From Hyphomonadaceae bacterium (lineage in GTDB: Bacteria > Pseudomonadota > Alphaproteobacteria > Caulobacterales > Hyphomonadaceae): a DNA stretch of 64,000 nucleotides. Positions within the stretch are counted from its first letter, which is position 1; each line of letters begins with the position of its first letter. Below are positions 1 through 9,336 of the stretch, piece after piece. The stretch is taken from positions 62,001 to 126,000 of the forward strand of contig CANJIL010000003.1 in NCBI GenBank assembly GCA_947474455.1, read 5' to 3'. The notes beneath the pieces are model-generated. The model was not told where the DNA came from. It made no database searches and worked only from the letters and a program-made list of their open reading frames with translations. The translations under genes and the position numbers were made by a program.

Positions 1-183
1 ACAGCGCTGACCGTCCTTCAGCGAGCTCTGCTCATACTTCGCCCACCACTCGCGATAATCCCGCCAGCCCATGGGCGGGGCTTCCTTCGGGATCACCTGC
101 GGACGGCCATGGCGCACGATGATGATGCGGCCTGGGCGAGCCCCCTTCATCGCAGGTGTCTCCTGTTTGACGGCAACGTCCAT
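1..183 (-). CDS. Histidine phosphatase (phosphoglycerate mutase-like) family protein, N-terminal part only; continues off the left edge
   Basis: Minus-strand translation from ATG at 150 (or 183): MKGARPGRIIIVRHGRPQVIPKEAPPMGWRDYREWWAKYEQSSLKDGQRC..., with the RHG catalytic motif; not in ORF track because it is open at the window edge. Confidence 0.75.
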   Translation of the reverse strand, partial: MDVAVKQETPAMKGARPGRIIIVRHGRPQVIPKEAPPMGWRDYREWWAKYEQSSLKDGQRC

Positions 184-495
184 ATTCCTCGTTGGCCCTG
201 AGCCAATCAGCCCCCCGAACTGGAAGGCGCTCCCCGCCCGGTGCTTAGAGCATCGCACCGGAAAACCAAACCCGCTTGTGGAGTCCGGTTGCTAACTCAC
301 GGCAATTCATCGGGAAATCAGATGGCCCCGGCCTGAACGGCGGCCTCTAACGCTGTCGATGAGCGCGCCACGACGGGATCTTCGGTCAGCGTACGGGTCA
401 CTCCGGGCACCTGTTCGCAGCGCTCGAAACAAGTGGTTTCCCGCTCTCCGCCCTTCTGGATCCGGCGGGAGTGACGGGCAAGGACTGCACAGTTC

Positions 496-1438
496 CTATT
501 TCGGCTTCTTCGCCTTCGCCGCCTCGCGCTTGTCCCTTGCACCGCCGGCGAGAAGGATATTGGTCTGCGAGTAGTTCGCTTCGTGGCAGGCATATTCGTA
601 GAATGTCGTGTCCAGGAGATTGAACGAATACTCGGCAAGACGGGGCGCGGTGTAGAGGTCGCTGTCCTCCACGGTGAACTGATAGAGGAATTCGGTCGGC
701 GAGACGCGAGTGAAGCGTTCGGTAAGTTTGCTGTCGGGCTCGACCAGAACGAGACGGCCGAATCCGCCGCTAAAAGGATCGTCGGCGCGGATATGTGTGG
801 TTTCCGCCACGAGCGTGTCCCCTTCCCAGCGCACTGCGGACCAGCCTTCAAAGGCGGTCACCGCAGCAGGCGGTGAAGTAGCGCTATCAAGGTGGATCAC
901 GCGCAAGCTTCCCGCGTCTTCAGTGAGGATGACGATTTCCCGCCGTGTCTCGAGAAACGTGTTGGGCGCCATGGCCGGAATCTGGCGGATCGGCGGCTGG
1001 CCCAGACCGGCGAGACAACGATCGAACATCGTGCGCTCCTCCGGATTGTCGTGCGCCTGCGTGTCCATCCAGTCGGCGCGTTCGGTGAGCTTGATGCCTG
1101 TCTCGGTGTAAGGCATCTGCCCATCGGCCGGCGGCGCCAGAAGCGAAGACCTGTATTCGCCGCGAACCCGCGCAACCGTCTGGATGTTCGCACGAAGAAA
1201 TCCGGATCAATCAGATCGGGCGTGCCTTTAGTCAGCGCCGTGACCGCCCTACGCGCCTCGTCTGGAGTAAGGCCCAGCGTCTTCAGGAAAGATGGCCGTT
1301 CAAGCAGCGTCATGAAGGACGCGCCCCACGTGCCGCCGAACTCGGGATGACGTCCGCGGCGCGCGGCGGCTGATAGACCTGCTGCGCGAGCGCGGCAGGG
1401 GCGACAGCGGCGATCAGCGCAACGAACAGACAACCCAT
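496..1438 (-). pseudogene. Secreted hypothetical protein interrupted by two apparent frameshifts
   Basis: Signal peptide MGCLFVALIAAVAPAALAQQVYQPPRAAD starts at 1438 in one frame; conserved-looking body EFGGTWGASFMTLLERPSFLKTLGLTPDEARRAV...DPDFF is in a second frame; RANIQTVARVRGEYRSSLLAPPADGQMPYTETG... to stop at 496 is in a third frame. Confidence 0.6.
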
Positions 1439-1493
1439 GGTCCGGCCCCTGAACTCTGCCGGTCAGGGCGTATCATGGGAAGCCAGATCCAAA

Positions 1494-2423
1494 CTACAAC
1501 CCCTTCCAGAGCCGCCCTTCTGGACATTCCGTCCCTGGCGCCTGCTTGCAGCCGTGCAACGTGAACAACACGGTTTCGGCGCGGCCGATCAGGTAGTCCA
1601 TCGGCACGAAACCGATCGCGTCGTCACGTGGATCGGCCGGCGGGGTGGTTGAACGGTACGGCCACGCCTCGGGGAAAGCCGCCGCCATGCTGCGATGGCC
1701 CGAAGGTGCGCGGCTATCTTCCGAGTTGTCGCGATTGTCACCCATCATGAACACATGTCCTGGCGGAACCTTGAACACCGGCGTCTCGTCGAGATCGTTC
1801 GTGTCCGAGAACTCGTGGATCAGATAGGTCTTGGTCTTGTCGCCCTCGCCCGTGGGGATCGTCTCGCGATACTCTGTCGCCGTCGCGATCCGGTTGCTGT
1901 CGTCGGGCACATAGCTCGTCGTCCGCACCTTCTCCCGCGATACTTCCTTTCCGTTGAGGAGCAACAGCCCGTTCCTGACCTGAACCATGTCGCCCGGCAG
2001 GCCGATCAGCCGCTTGATCATGACGCGATCCGAATGCGGATGCTGGAACACGATCACGTCGCCGCGCTTGGGCTGTGATGCGAACAGGTTCTCGTTCGGC
2101 TTTTTCGGGTCGTCGCCGATCACCAGCGCTCCGAGCCCGAAGGGAATCGAATTGCGGTTGTACCCGTAGGTGAACTTCGCCACCGCCACCCGGTCTCCAA
2201 CCTGCAGCGCCGGCACCATCGATTCCGACGGGATCGAGCGTAGCTCGTAGACGAATGTCGAGAACACCAACCAGAAAGGCACGAAAATGGCGATGGTCAT
2301 CGCCGTCTCACGGAACTCGTGGAAAAGCTTGTTCTTGAGGCCGCGTTTTGGCTCGGACACAGGGTCATCGCCCGCTACGGCCGGCTGTTCGGCTACCGGC
2401 TGCTGCGTCGGAACATCACTCAT
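1494..2423 (-). CDS. lepB: Signal peptidase I
   Basis: ORF 309 aa with N-terminal TM and S26 motifs (SIPSESMVPALQVGDRVAVAKF, RGDVIVFQHP..., MGDNRDNSEDSR). Confidence 0.93.
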   Translation of the reverse strand: MSDVPTQQPVAEQPAVAGDDPVSEPKRGLKNKLFHEFRETAMTIAIFVPFWLVFSTFVYELRSIPSESMVPALQVGDRVAVAKFTYGYNRNSIPFGLGALVIGDDPKKPNENLFASQPKRGDVIVFQHPHSDRVMIKRLIGLPGDMVQVRNGLLLLNGKEVSREKVRTTSYVPDDSNRIATATEYRETIPTGEGDKTKTYLIHEFSDTNDLDETPVFKVPPGHVFMMGDNRDNSEDSRAPSGHRSMAAAFPEAWPYRSTTPPADPRDDAIGFVPMDYLIGRAETVLFTLHGCKQAPGTECPEGRLWKGL

Positions 2424-2862
2424 GAACTAGCCCTTGGCGCGCCCATCCGGGCTCACATTATTCGCCCACCTCGGGGCCCGCGGCTATACGTTACGCGTCT
2501 CTGGTCCGCGTCAAGACGCCCGCGTGCAGCACATAAATTCCATCCCGCGAGACTCATCCAATCCCCAGCCCTGTCACACAGTTACATGGCGACCGTTTCA
2601 CCCGTGTCGATCGCCCGCATGCAGTGTGCTGACGCATTATCCGCCCTTCATCCCGATTTCGTGGCCCGGAACCGATCACCTGCCTGGGGCCGCCTTGACG
2701 CTGGACTAGATCCGCAGGTCCGGCGGCTCCAACACTCGGCGGCAGGCGGACAGGTGGGCGGGGCTATCCCGTGACAATCCGCCACGTCGGCGCCCTAATG
2801 GAAATTCTCTTGCCGTCGCGGGCTGCAGGGCAGATTCCGGCACGACTCGAGGACAGTTTCTT

Positions 2863-3165
2863 ATGCGCAACATCATTGGCCTCGTGGCGGGACTCTATCT
2901 CTCTGTCGCCCTGGTCGTGTTCGTCACGGCCGCCTGGAGCTTCAGCACGGACGACCGTTGGCAGGCCGCCTGCCCCATGCCCGGCAATCTCCCCATCAAC
3001 ACCTTTGCCGGCGCATCGATCGAGGGGGCGCCTAACTGGCTGCCCTGGGCTGCCTACCGCGCCATCGCATGGCCGAAGACCTATGCCGACGAACACCACA
3101 CGGCGTCCGATCTCGTCGACTGGCTGATGGTTCAGTACAATCCGTTTCCGCAGAACTGCGCCTAG
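2863..3165 (+). CDS. Small membrane/exported hypothetical protein
   Basis: 100 aa ORF with N-terminal hydrophobic segment MRNIIGLVAGLYLSVALVVFVTAAW. Confidence 0.55.
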   Translation: MRNIIGLVAGLYLSVALVVFVTAAWSFSTDDRWQAACPMPGNLPINTFAGASIEGAPNWLPWAAYRAIAWPKTYADEHHTASDLVDWLMVQYNPFPQNCA

Positions 3166-3749
3166 CTGAAACGCTCCGCAATAAACGCGTCCTCCGACTC
3201 TTTCGCGATCGCCGCGCATTCGAGAATCATCACGGCGGTATGGATCACGCTCGCGCTATCGGGCACGCCAAGCTGCACCAGCTTGCTCTTTGTCCGCGCC
3301 ATGAAAGAGCGATCCGTATCCCACGCCCCATCCGACAGAAGTTCCGTGTCGCGCTTGGAAAGCCTCGGAACCAGTTCGGAAACCTTGGTGAGAACGTCGT
3401 CCGTCACGCCCTCTTTCTTGAGCTCGCCGCCAAGATGGTCCGCCGTCGCGCCCATCATCCCGATGGTCAACGCCAGCCCGCGCGCGCCCTCGTCCCAGCC
3501 ATAGGCCCGCGCACACCCGTCAGCTGCGCCGTTGATCGCATTGTCCGCCTGGCCCCGCACGCCATCGGCCGTCGTCGCATTGAGAAAGGACAGCGCCACC
3601 ACGGCGGTCTGCCGCCGCATGACCAGCGCGCGGTGCACACAGGACATCTCGTCCTTCTGCTCAGGCGTCATCTCCTTCGCGCTCGCCGGCCCGGCGCCGA
3701 AAACGCCGAGCGCAACAACGCCCAGCCCCAGAAAGAGGCCCGCCCTCAA
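3162..3749 (-). CDS. Secreted hypothetical protein (paralogue of 3746..4390)
   Basis: Signal peptide; start TTG overlaps the upstream stop; shares DGAW...K..L...GVPDS...I.TA..ILE pattern with the next gene. Confidence 0.7.
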   Translation of the reverse strand: MRAGLFLGLGVVALGVFGAGPASAKEMTPEQKDEMSCVHRALVMRRQTAVVALSFLNATTADGVRGQADNAINGAADGCARAYGWDEGARGLALTIGMMGATADHLGGELKKEGVTDDVLTKVSELVPRLSKRDTELLSDGAWDTDRSFMARTKSKLVQLGVPDSASVIHTAVMILECAAIAKESEDAFIAERFS

Positions 3750-4390
3750 GGCTTGTCGTCCTTCATCTCATCGAGCATGAACATCATCACGCTATCCATC
3801 GCCATCGTCGAGAGATCCAGAATCTGAAACGCTGTCTCAATCGAATGCTCCGTGTCGGGCACTCCCTTCGCCAGCAGCGCCGACTTGACCCTGCCCTCGA
3901 TCGCAGCGTCGTCCCGCCACGCACCGTCATATATGCCGTCCTGATCGTCTTCCGACAACTCGTCGAAAACGTCGAATATGCCGTCAATGGCCGTTTCCGA
4001 AACGCCTTCGAACAGCAGCTCGTCCGCAAGATAGTCCGTCGCTGAACCGAGTATGCCGATCTCGGACATGGCGGACATCTGCCCTGCCGTAATGTCATGC
4101 CCAGCCGCGCACGTAGCTGCCGTGTCGTCGACCAGCTTCTTGGCCGCCGCAATATCTGCCGCCGCCGTGTCGCCGTACAGGAACGCCTCGGCGACGACCT
4201 CATAGTCTGTCTCCAGAGTGAGACTCTCGTACACGCAATACATCTCTCCCAGACCGTCGCCGGCCGGCCGCGGCTGTGCACTGGCGACGCCGCAGAGCCC
4301 GGCCGCTCCCGCCACAAGTGCACCAGCGGCGATCAATCTGAGCATGTCCCTTCTCCGGCGAGCCTCGCTCGCATCACCCGCCCCTAGCAC
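3746..4390 (-). CDS. Secreted hypothetical protein (paralogue of 3162..3749)
   Basis: Signal peptide MLRLIAAGALVAGAAGLCGVASAQ (likely start at internal ATG, 4345); DGAWRDDAAIEGRVKSALLAKGVPDTEHSIETAFQILDL. Confidence 0.7.
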   Translation of the reverse strand: MLGAGDASEARRRRDMLRLIAAGALVAGAAGLCGVASAQPRPAGDGLGEMYCVYESLTLETDYEVVAEAFLYGDTAAADIAAAKKLVDDTAATCAAGHDITAGQMSAMSEIGILGSATDYLADELLFEGVSETAIDGIFDVFDELSEDDQDGIYDGAWRDDAAIEGRVKSALLAKGVPDTEHSIETAFQILDLSTMAMDSVMMFMLDEMKDDKP

Positions 4391-4625
4391 GGCCCCTCAC
4401 CCCGCACATCGTGCCCGATCAGCCCGCCGCAACTTGGCCAGACTGCCGATCCTCCGCTGACAATCCGATCAATTTCGCGTCAAAGCCGCAAAGATCGCCA
4501 GCTTGCTGCGCACGCAAGCACTGGACGATCAGCCTGCCGCAGCTCACGCTTCAACCGCACTGCGGCGACAGGACCGGCGCCGTCGGCAACAAGTGGAACG
4601 ACAGTTTCGCAAACGGAGGGACCTG

Positions 4626-5243
4626 ATGCGTCACCTATTGGCCGTCGCCGCCGCCGCCAGCTTTATCAGCGCCCCCGCATTAGCGCAGGGCAGCACGCAA
4701 GCGCCCGCCGGCCAATACGCCGTCGACAAGACCCATGCTTCGGTGAACTGGAAAGGTCTTCATCAGGGGCTCTCGTGGTACAACGCCCGCTTCACCAACT
4801 TCGACATCCAGCTCACCTTCGACCCCGCCGACGTCACCAAGTCGAAAGTCACCGCCACGATCGATCCGAAATCGATCGAAACCGATTTCGAGAAGACACG
4901 CCCCGCTGGAAACACCGAAGAGTTCAACGCTGAACTTGCGACCGGCGAGCGTTTCTTCAACGCCGGCAAATTCCCGCAGATCACCTTCGCCTCCACCGCC
5001 ATCACCAAGACAGGCGCAAACACAGGCAAGATGACCGGCAACCTCACCTTCCTAGGCGTCACCAAGCCGGTGACCCTAGACGTCACCTACATCGGCAACC
5101 GCAACGACCCCCGCCTCAAGAAGCACAAGGTCGGCTTCCAGGCCGTAGGCACGATCAACAAGACCACCTGGGGCCTCGCCCCCGGCGGCTCCATCGCCGA
5201 CGAGGTCAAGATCGAGATCAACGCGGAGCTGATCCAGAAGTAG
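4626..5243 (+). CDS. YceI family periplasmic protein
   Basis: Signal peptide MRHLLAVAAAASFISAPALAQ; YceI fold signature YAVDKTHASVNWKGLHQGLSWYNARFTNFD...LTFLGVTKPVTLDV. Confidence 0.92.
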   Translation: MRHLLAVAAAASFISAPALAQGSTQAPAGQYAVDKTHASVNWKGLHQGLSWYNARFTNFDIQLTFDPADVTKSKVTATIDPKSIETDFEKTRPAGNTEEFNAELATGERFFNAGKFPQITFASTAITKTGANTGKMTGNLTFLGVTKPVTLDVTYIGNRNDPRLKKHKVGFQAVGTINKTTWGLAPGGSIADEVKIEINAELIQK

Positions 5244-5406
5244 CTGCCGTCTGCGCTTACGCCCTCGTCACGAGGAACCGCTCAGCGGCGTCTCGAAGGG
5301 CAAGGGCATGCTCACCTCACAGGACGCCGAGATCAAACTCGCGCCGCGGGCTGGGACCAACCCAAGAACGCCAGTACATAGAGAGCACTGCGCAAAGGAC
5401 CTGCCC

Positions 5407-6018
5407 ATGCGCCTCGCCCTGTTCCTATTACCCATCGCACTCTCTGCCTGTGCCCTCACCGCGACGCAGACCCCGCAGGCGCTGCAAACCCTGCCCGCCG
5501 GCGCCTATCAGCTCGAAAAGGCGCACGGCTCGTTAATCTTCCGCGTAAAGCACCTCGGCCTCTCATATTACACTGCCCGCTTCACCGACTTCGACGCTAC
5601 GCTGGACTTAGACTTGAAAGCCCCCGCCGCCAGCCATGTGAAAGCGATTATCAACCCGCTCTCCGTCCGCACCGACAATCCGACGGATCCGGGCTGGGAC
5701 AAGCGCATCAGCGACGAGTTGCTGAAGGGCCTGCAGTTCCCCCAGATCGTCTTCGACTCGACGCAGATCGAAACCACCGGCCCAGTCACTGGCAAAGTCA
5801 CCGGCGCCCTAACCTTCATGGGCGTCACCAAACCCGTCACGCTGGAAGTCACCTATAACGGCGGAATGAACTCAGCTGTCCTCTACGCCGGCCGCCCCGC
5901 CATAGGCTTCTCCGCAAGGGGAACGCTCAGCCGCTCCGATTTCGGCTCCACCCGCTACAACGCCTTCGTCGGCGACGAGGTCGAAGTCGTGATCGAGGTC
6001 GAGTTCACGAAGCACTGA
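5407..6018 (+). CDS. YceI family lipoprotein
   Basis: Lipobox LSAC at N-terminus; YQLEKAHGSLIFRVKHLGLSYYTARFTDFD...LTFMGVTKPVTLEV. Confidence 0.9.
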   Translation: MRLALFLLPIALSACALTATQTPQALQTLPAGAYQLEKAHGSLIFRVKHLGLSYYTARFTDFDATLDLDLKAPAASHVKAIINPLSVRTDNPTDPGWDKRISDELLKGLQFPQIVFDSTQIETTGPVTGKVTGALTFMGVTKPVTLEVTYNGGMNSAVLYAGRPAIGFSARGTLSRSDFGSTRYNAFVGDEVEVVIEVEFTKH

Positions 6019-6149
6019 CATGCGGCAACGCCAGCATCGGCCCTGCAACCCCGCAATGCCCGCGAACGCGCCGCCAAGCGCCGCCCATTCCATGACCCGC
6101 GTCTTTCGTGACATTCTCCACCCCATCCCTGTCTAAGACGAGGTAGACC

Positions 6150-7451
6150 ATGACCGCGGAAGCCACTCAGTCTGATGATATCCCCTCGGCGACCGCCGGC
6201 CAGCAGCGCTACACCGCCATCGCCATCGCCCTGCACTGGGCCATCGCACTTCTCATAATCGGGATGATCGCCGTCGGCTGGATCATGGAGGCGATGCCCG
6301 GCGGGCCCGGCAGCCCGAAGATCGCGATCATCCAGATCCACAAGGCCGTGGGCATCACCATCCTGATGCTCACCATCGCCCGCATCATCTGGCGCGTGAT
6401 GAACCCGCCGCCCGCCGAACCGCCCATGCCCAAATGGCAGAGCCTGCTTGCTAGCTCGGTCCACATTCTTCTCTATGTCCTGATGGTCGCCATGCCCCTC
6501 ACCGGCTGGATCATGGCCTCCGCCGAGATCGACCAGCACGACACGCGCTATTTCGGCACGTTCGAGATGAACGTGCCCGGCATCCCGGGCCTCCCCGCCG
6601 AAACCCGGGAAGGCATGGCCGATGGCTTCGAGCAGGTTCACTCGAACCTCGCCTGGGTCATCATCGGCCTGCTCGTCCTCCATGTCGCCGGCGCGGTGAA
6701 GCACCAGTTCATCGACAAGGACGGCCTCCTCGCCCGCATGGCGCCGGGTCTTTTCGGCCGCACGGCAGGCCCGGTCGATGATGGACAGGGCGGAATCTGG
6801 GCCTTCGGCGCCGCCGCGCTGATCTTCGCAGCGATCGCCGGCGTCTCACTCTCCGCGCCGTCAGCTGGCACCGCGCCCACAACCCCCGCGGCCGAAGAAA
6901 GCCAGACGCCCGTCTCGAACGCACCCGCATGGACCGTGGATTATGAGAAGAGCGCGATCCTCTTCCGCAGCGGCTACATGGGCCAGCCCTTCGAGGGCCG
7001 CTTCTCCAAATGGACCGCGCAGATCCAGCTCGACGCCGCAGCCCCCGCCAATCCCGACAAACCGATAGACGGCTACATCCGGGTGGTCATCCCCATGTCC
7101 TCCGCACAAACCGGCGAGCCTTACTACGACGAGAATGTCGGCCAGGGAGACTGGTTCGACGTGGCCAAACACCCCGAGGCCGTATTCGAAGTCACCGGCG
7201 GCGTCTTCAAAGATAGCGATACTCAATATGAGGCCACCGGAATCCTGAAGCTGAAGGGCGTGGACCACCTCGTGCGCCTCCCCTTCACGCTCAAGATCGA
7301 CGGCCAGACCGCTACGGCCCACGGCGAGACCACGTTGAAGCGCCTCGCCCTCGGCGTCGGCGCCGAAACGCTGACGGAAGCGAAGGGCGACGCCGAGTAC
7401 GTGCAGGACGACGTGCTCGTCGTCATCGACATCGTCGCGACCCGCCAGTGA
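6150..7451 (+). CDS. Cytochrome b561 / YceI domain fusion protein
   Basis: N-terminal b561-like TM region (RYTAIAIALHWAIALLIIGMIAVGWIM, HKAVGI, VLHVAGAVKHQFIDKDGLLARM) followed by C-terminal YceI domain (WTVDYEKSAILFRSGYMGQPFEGRFSKW...). Confidence 0.9.
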   Translation: MTAEATQSDDIPSATAGQQRYTAIAIALHWAIALLIIGMIAVGWIMEAMPGGPGSPKIAIIQIHKAVGITILMLTIARIIWRVMNPPPAEPPMPKWQSLLASSVHILLYVLMVAMPLTGWIMASAEIDQHDTRYFGTFEMNVPGIPGLPAETREGMADGFEQVHSNLAWVIIGLLVLHVAGAVKHQFIDKDGLLARMAPGLFGRTAGPVDDGQGGIWAFGAAALIFAAIAGVSLSAPSAGTAPTTPAAEESQTPVSNAPAWTVDYEKSAILFRSGYMGQPFEGRFSKWTAQIQLDAAAPANPDKPIDGYIRVVIPMSSAQTGEPYYDENVGQGDWFDVAKHPEAVFEVTGGVFKDSDTQYEATGILKLKGVDHLVRLPFTLKIDGQTATAHGETTLKRLALGVGAETLTEAKGDAEYVQDDVLVVIDIVATRQ

Positions 7452-8732
7452 GTCCGGCATCGAGACGCTGCAAGACTCAGATTCGTGACTCGCGATTCGT
7501 CCCCGCGAGATCTCTTCGAAAGTCGAAATCGGCGCCTCGCGCGTCCGCGCCAGGCGCCAAAACTGTGTTCATGATGTCACAGCGCGAAGTCGAAATGCAC
7601 CTCATCGAGTCTCTCGCGACGACCTCCGCCCGACGCCTCGCGAGCCTCTCGCGGCGCCTTCGCGGGCGCCGCAACGCGACCTCAAGCGGGCTCGAAATTC
7701 AATGACATCTGATTCAGAAAAAACCTCGCGCGGACCCGCCCGCGTCCTCGGCGCCGACCCCGCAGCGCTCGCCGAAGCCGCGCGCGTGATCCTCGCCGGC
7801 GGGCTCGTCGCGGTGCCCACCGAGACCGTCTACGGACTCGCCGCGGACGCCACCAACGGCGCCGCCATCGCCTCGATCTACACAGCCAAGGGACGCCCCT
7901 CTTTCAACCCGCTCATCTGCCACGTCGCGGACCTCGCGATGGCCGAGTCCTTGGCTCACTTCAGTCCCCTCGCGCGCCGCCTAGGGGAGCGCTTCTGGCC
8001 CGGCCCGCTGACGCTCGTCCTGCCTCGTGCGCCCGGATGCCCCGTGCACGACCTCGCCACCGCCGGCCTCCCCTCGATCGGCCTGCGGGCGCCGCAACAT
8101 ATTGCAACTCTTGAAATTATTCGGCGCGTCGGCCGTCCGCTCGCCGCCCCTTCAGCCAATCCGTCGGAACAGTTGAGCCCCACGACAGCGGCCCATGTGG
8201 CCGCCGGACTCGGCTCACGCATCGACCTCATCATCGATGGCGGGCGGTGCTCCGCGGGCCTCGAGTCGACCATCATCGCGCCCGGCGAAGACGGCGCCGT
8301 GATGCTCCGCGCGGGCGCTCTGCCGCGCTCCGATATCGAGTTGCTCACAGGCCCGCTGAGGTCTCCGGACCACGCCGCGGACATCGTCGCGCCCGGCATG
8401 TTGAGGCGCCACTACGCCCCTCGCGCGCGTCTCCGACTCGGCGCGACCGCGCCCGAATCCGGAGAGGCCTTCCTCGCGTTCGGGCCGCCGCCGCGCGGGG
8501 TTTCACCTTCTCTCAATCTTTCGATTCGAGGCGACCTCGCCGAGGCCGCCTCGAACCTCTTCTCGATGCTGCGTGCGCTCGATGAGAGTCACGATGCGAT
8601 CGCCGTGGCGCCGATTCCGGAGAGCGGACTCGGAGAGGCTCTCAACGACAGATTGAGAAGAGGTGCTGCACACTCGCGCGAAAATGAGTTATGACAGATT
8701 CGTTGAGTCGGAGTTCCGATCGGAGATGACTC
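7450..8732. promoter_or_regulatory. Dense cluster of GANTC (CcrM-type) sites spanning tsaC and both flanks
   Basis: GANTC starts counted by eye at 7450, 7474, 7480, 7487, 7494, 7607, 7711, 7835, 7945, 8207, 8263, 8435, 8455, 8523, 8586, 8613, 8627, 8697, 8705, 8728. Confidence 0.6.
7702..8694 (+). CDS. tsaC: L-threonylcarbamoyladenylate synthase (TsaC/Sua5)
   Basis: VPTETVYGLAADATNGAAIASIYTAKGRPSFNPLICHV, SANPSEQLSPTTAAHV, plus C-terminal Sua5-like extension. Confidence 0.92.
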   Translation: MTSDSEKTSRGPARVLGADPAALAEAARVILAGGLVAVPTETVYGLAADATNGAAIASIYTAKGRPSFNPLICHVADLAMAESLAHFSPLARRLGERFWPGPLTLVLPRAPGCPVHDLATAGLPSIGLRAPQHIATLEIIRRVGRPLAAPSANPSEQLSPTTAAHVAAGLGSRIDLIIDGGRCSAGLESTIIAPGEDGAVMLRAGALPRSDIELLTGPLRSPDHAADIVAPGMLRRHYAPRARLRLGATAPESGEAFLAFGPPPRGVSPSLNLSIRGDLAEAASNLFSMLRALDESHDAIAVAPIPESGLGEALNDRLRRGAAHSRENEL

Positions 8733-8796
8733 AACTTCACTGGATGCAAGTCCGCTAGCGGGCGACCATCCGAGGGACCACTCAAGGAGACTTAGA

Positions 8797-8880
8797 ATGG
8801 CCACTGCCAAAAAAGCTGCGAAGAAGCCGGCGAAAGCCGCCGCCAAAAAACCGGCGAAAGCTGCTAAGAAGAAGAAGTAG
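8797..8880 (+). CDS. 27-aa Lys/Ala/Pro-rich histone H1-like peptide
   Basis: MATAKKAAKKPAKAAAKKPAKAAKKKK*, preceded by AAGGAGA; not in ORF track because of length. Confidence 0.6.
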   Translation: MATAKKAAKKPAKAAAKKPAKAAKKKK

Positions 8881-8972
8881 TAGCTAAGCTCTTCGCATTC
8901 GGCAGCCAGTCCTTGGCCAGTGCCCCACCCAACTAGGGGCCGCCGAATTCCCAGAGACTAGAGTAGCATTCC

Positions 8973-9004
8973 TCGTGCCCGCCCGGTCCTCCGGGCGGGC
9001 ACGA
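8973..9004 (+). terminator. Perfect 14-bp stem, 4-nt loop hairpin downstream of the Lys/Ala-rich peptide gene
   Basis: TCGTGCCCGCCCGG-TCCT-CCGGGCGGGCACGA; only a weak T-rich tail follows (ACTCTTTC). Confidence 0.65.
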
Positions 9005-9130
9005 ACTCTTTCAGAGCCTGTGTTGCAGGCATTTCACAGTGCGCAGCCTGTGCATAACATCCCCCCTCGCGCCCCCCCCGACCGGCGCCAGGAGCCACGC
9101 GCGCGTCTGTCTCAACACACACCGCTCAGG

Positions 9131-9336
9131 TGAGGGATATCGAAAGAGCTTTGCCGTGCGCGCCCTCACCCAATCCCGACCGCCCAACCTTTACGAACGC
9201 TTCACCTAGCCTGCTCAGGGGGAGCTGCAGGTCACGCTTGCGCACGAAATGAGGGATAGAACGGTGTCAGACTCGTAGGATGGTCAAAAATCGTCCCGCC
9301 CTATCTCAAAAGCGTGGCTCGAAAGAATGAGGGATA
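9131..9336 (+). repeat. Three copies of TGAGGGATA in a CDS-poor intergenic region
   Basis: TGAGGGATA at 9131, 9250 and 9328; last two share the GAAA...ATGAGGGATAG context. Confidence 0.4.

Noticed and set aside
7448-7705. Plus-strand 85-aa ORF between the b561-YceI gene and tsaC
   Set aside because: Arg/Ser-rich with no RBS or family signature; the interest of this stretch is the GANTC sites, not this ORF.
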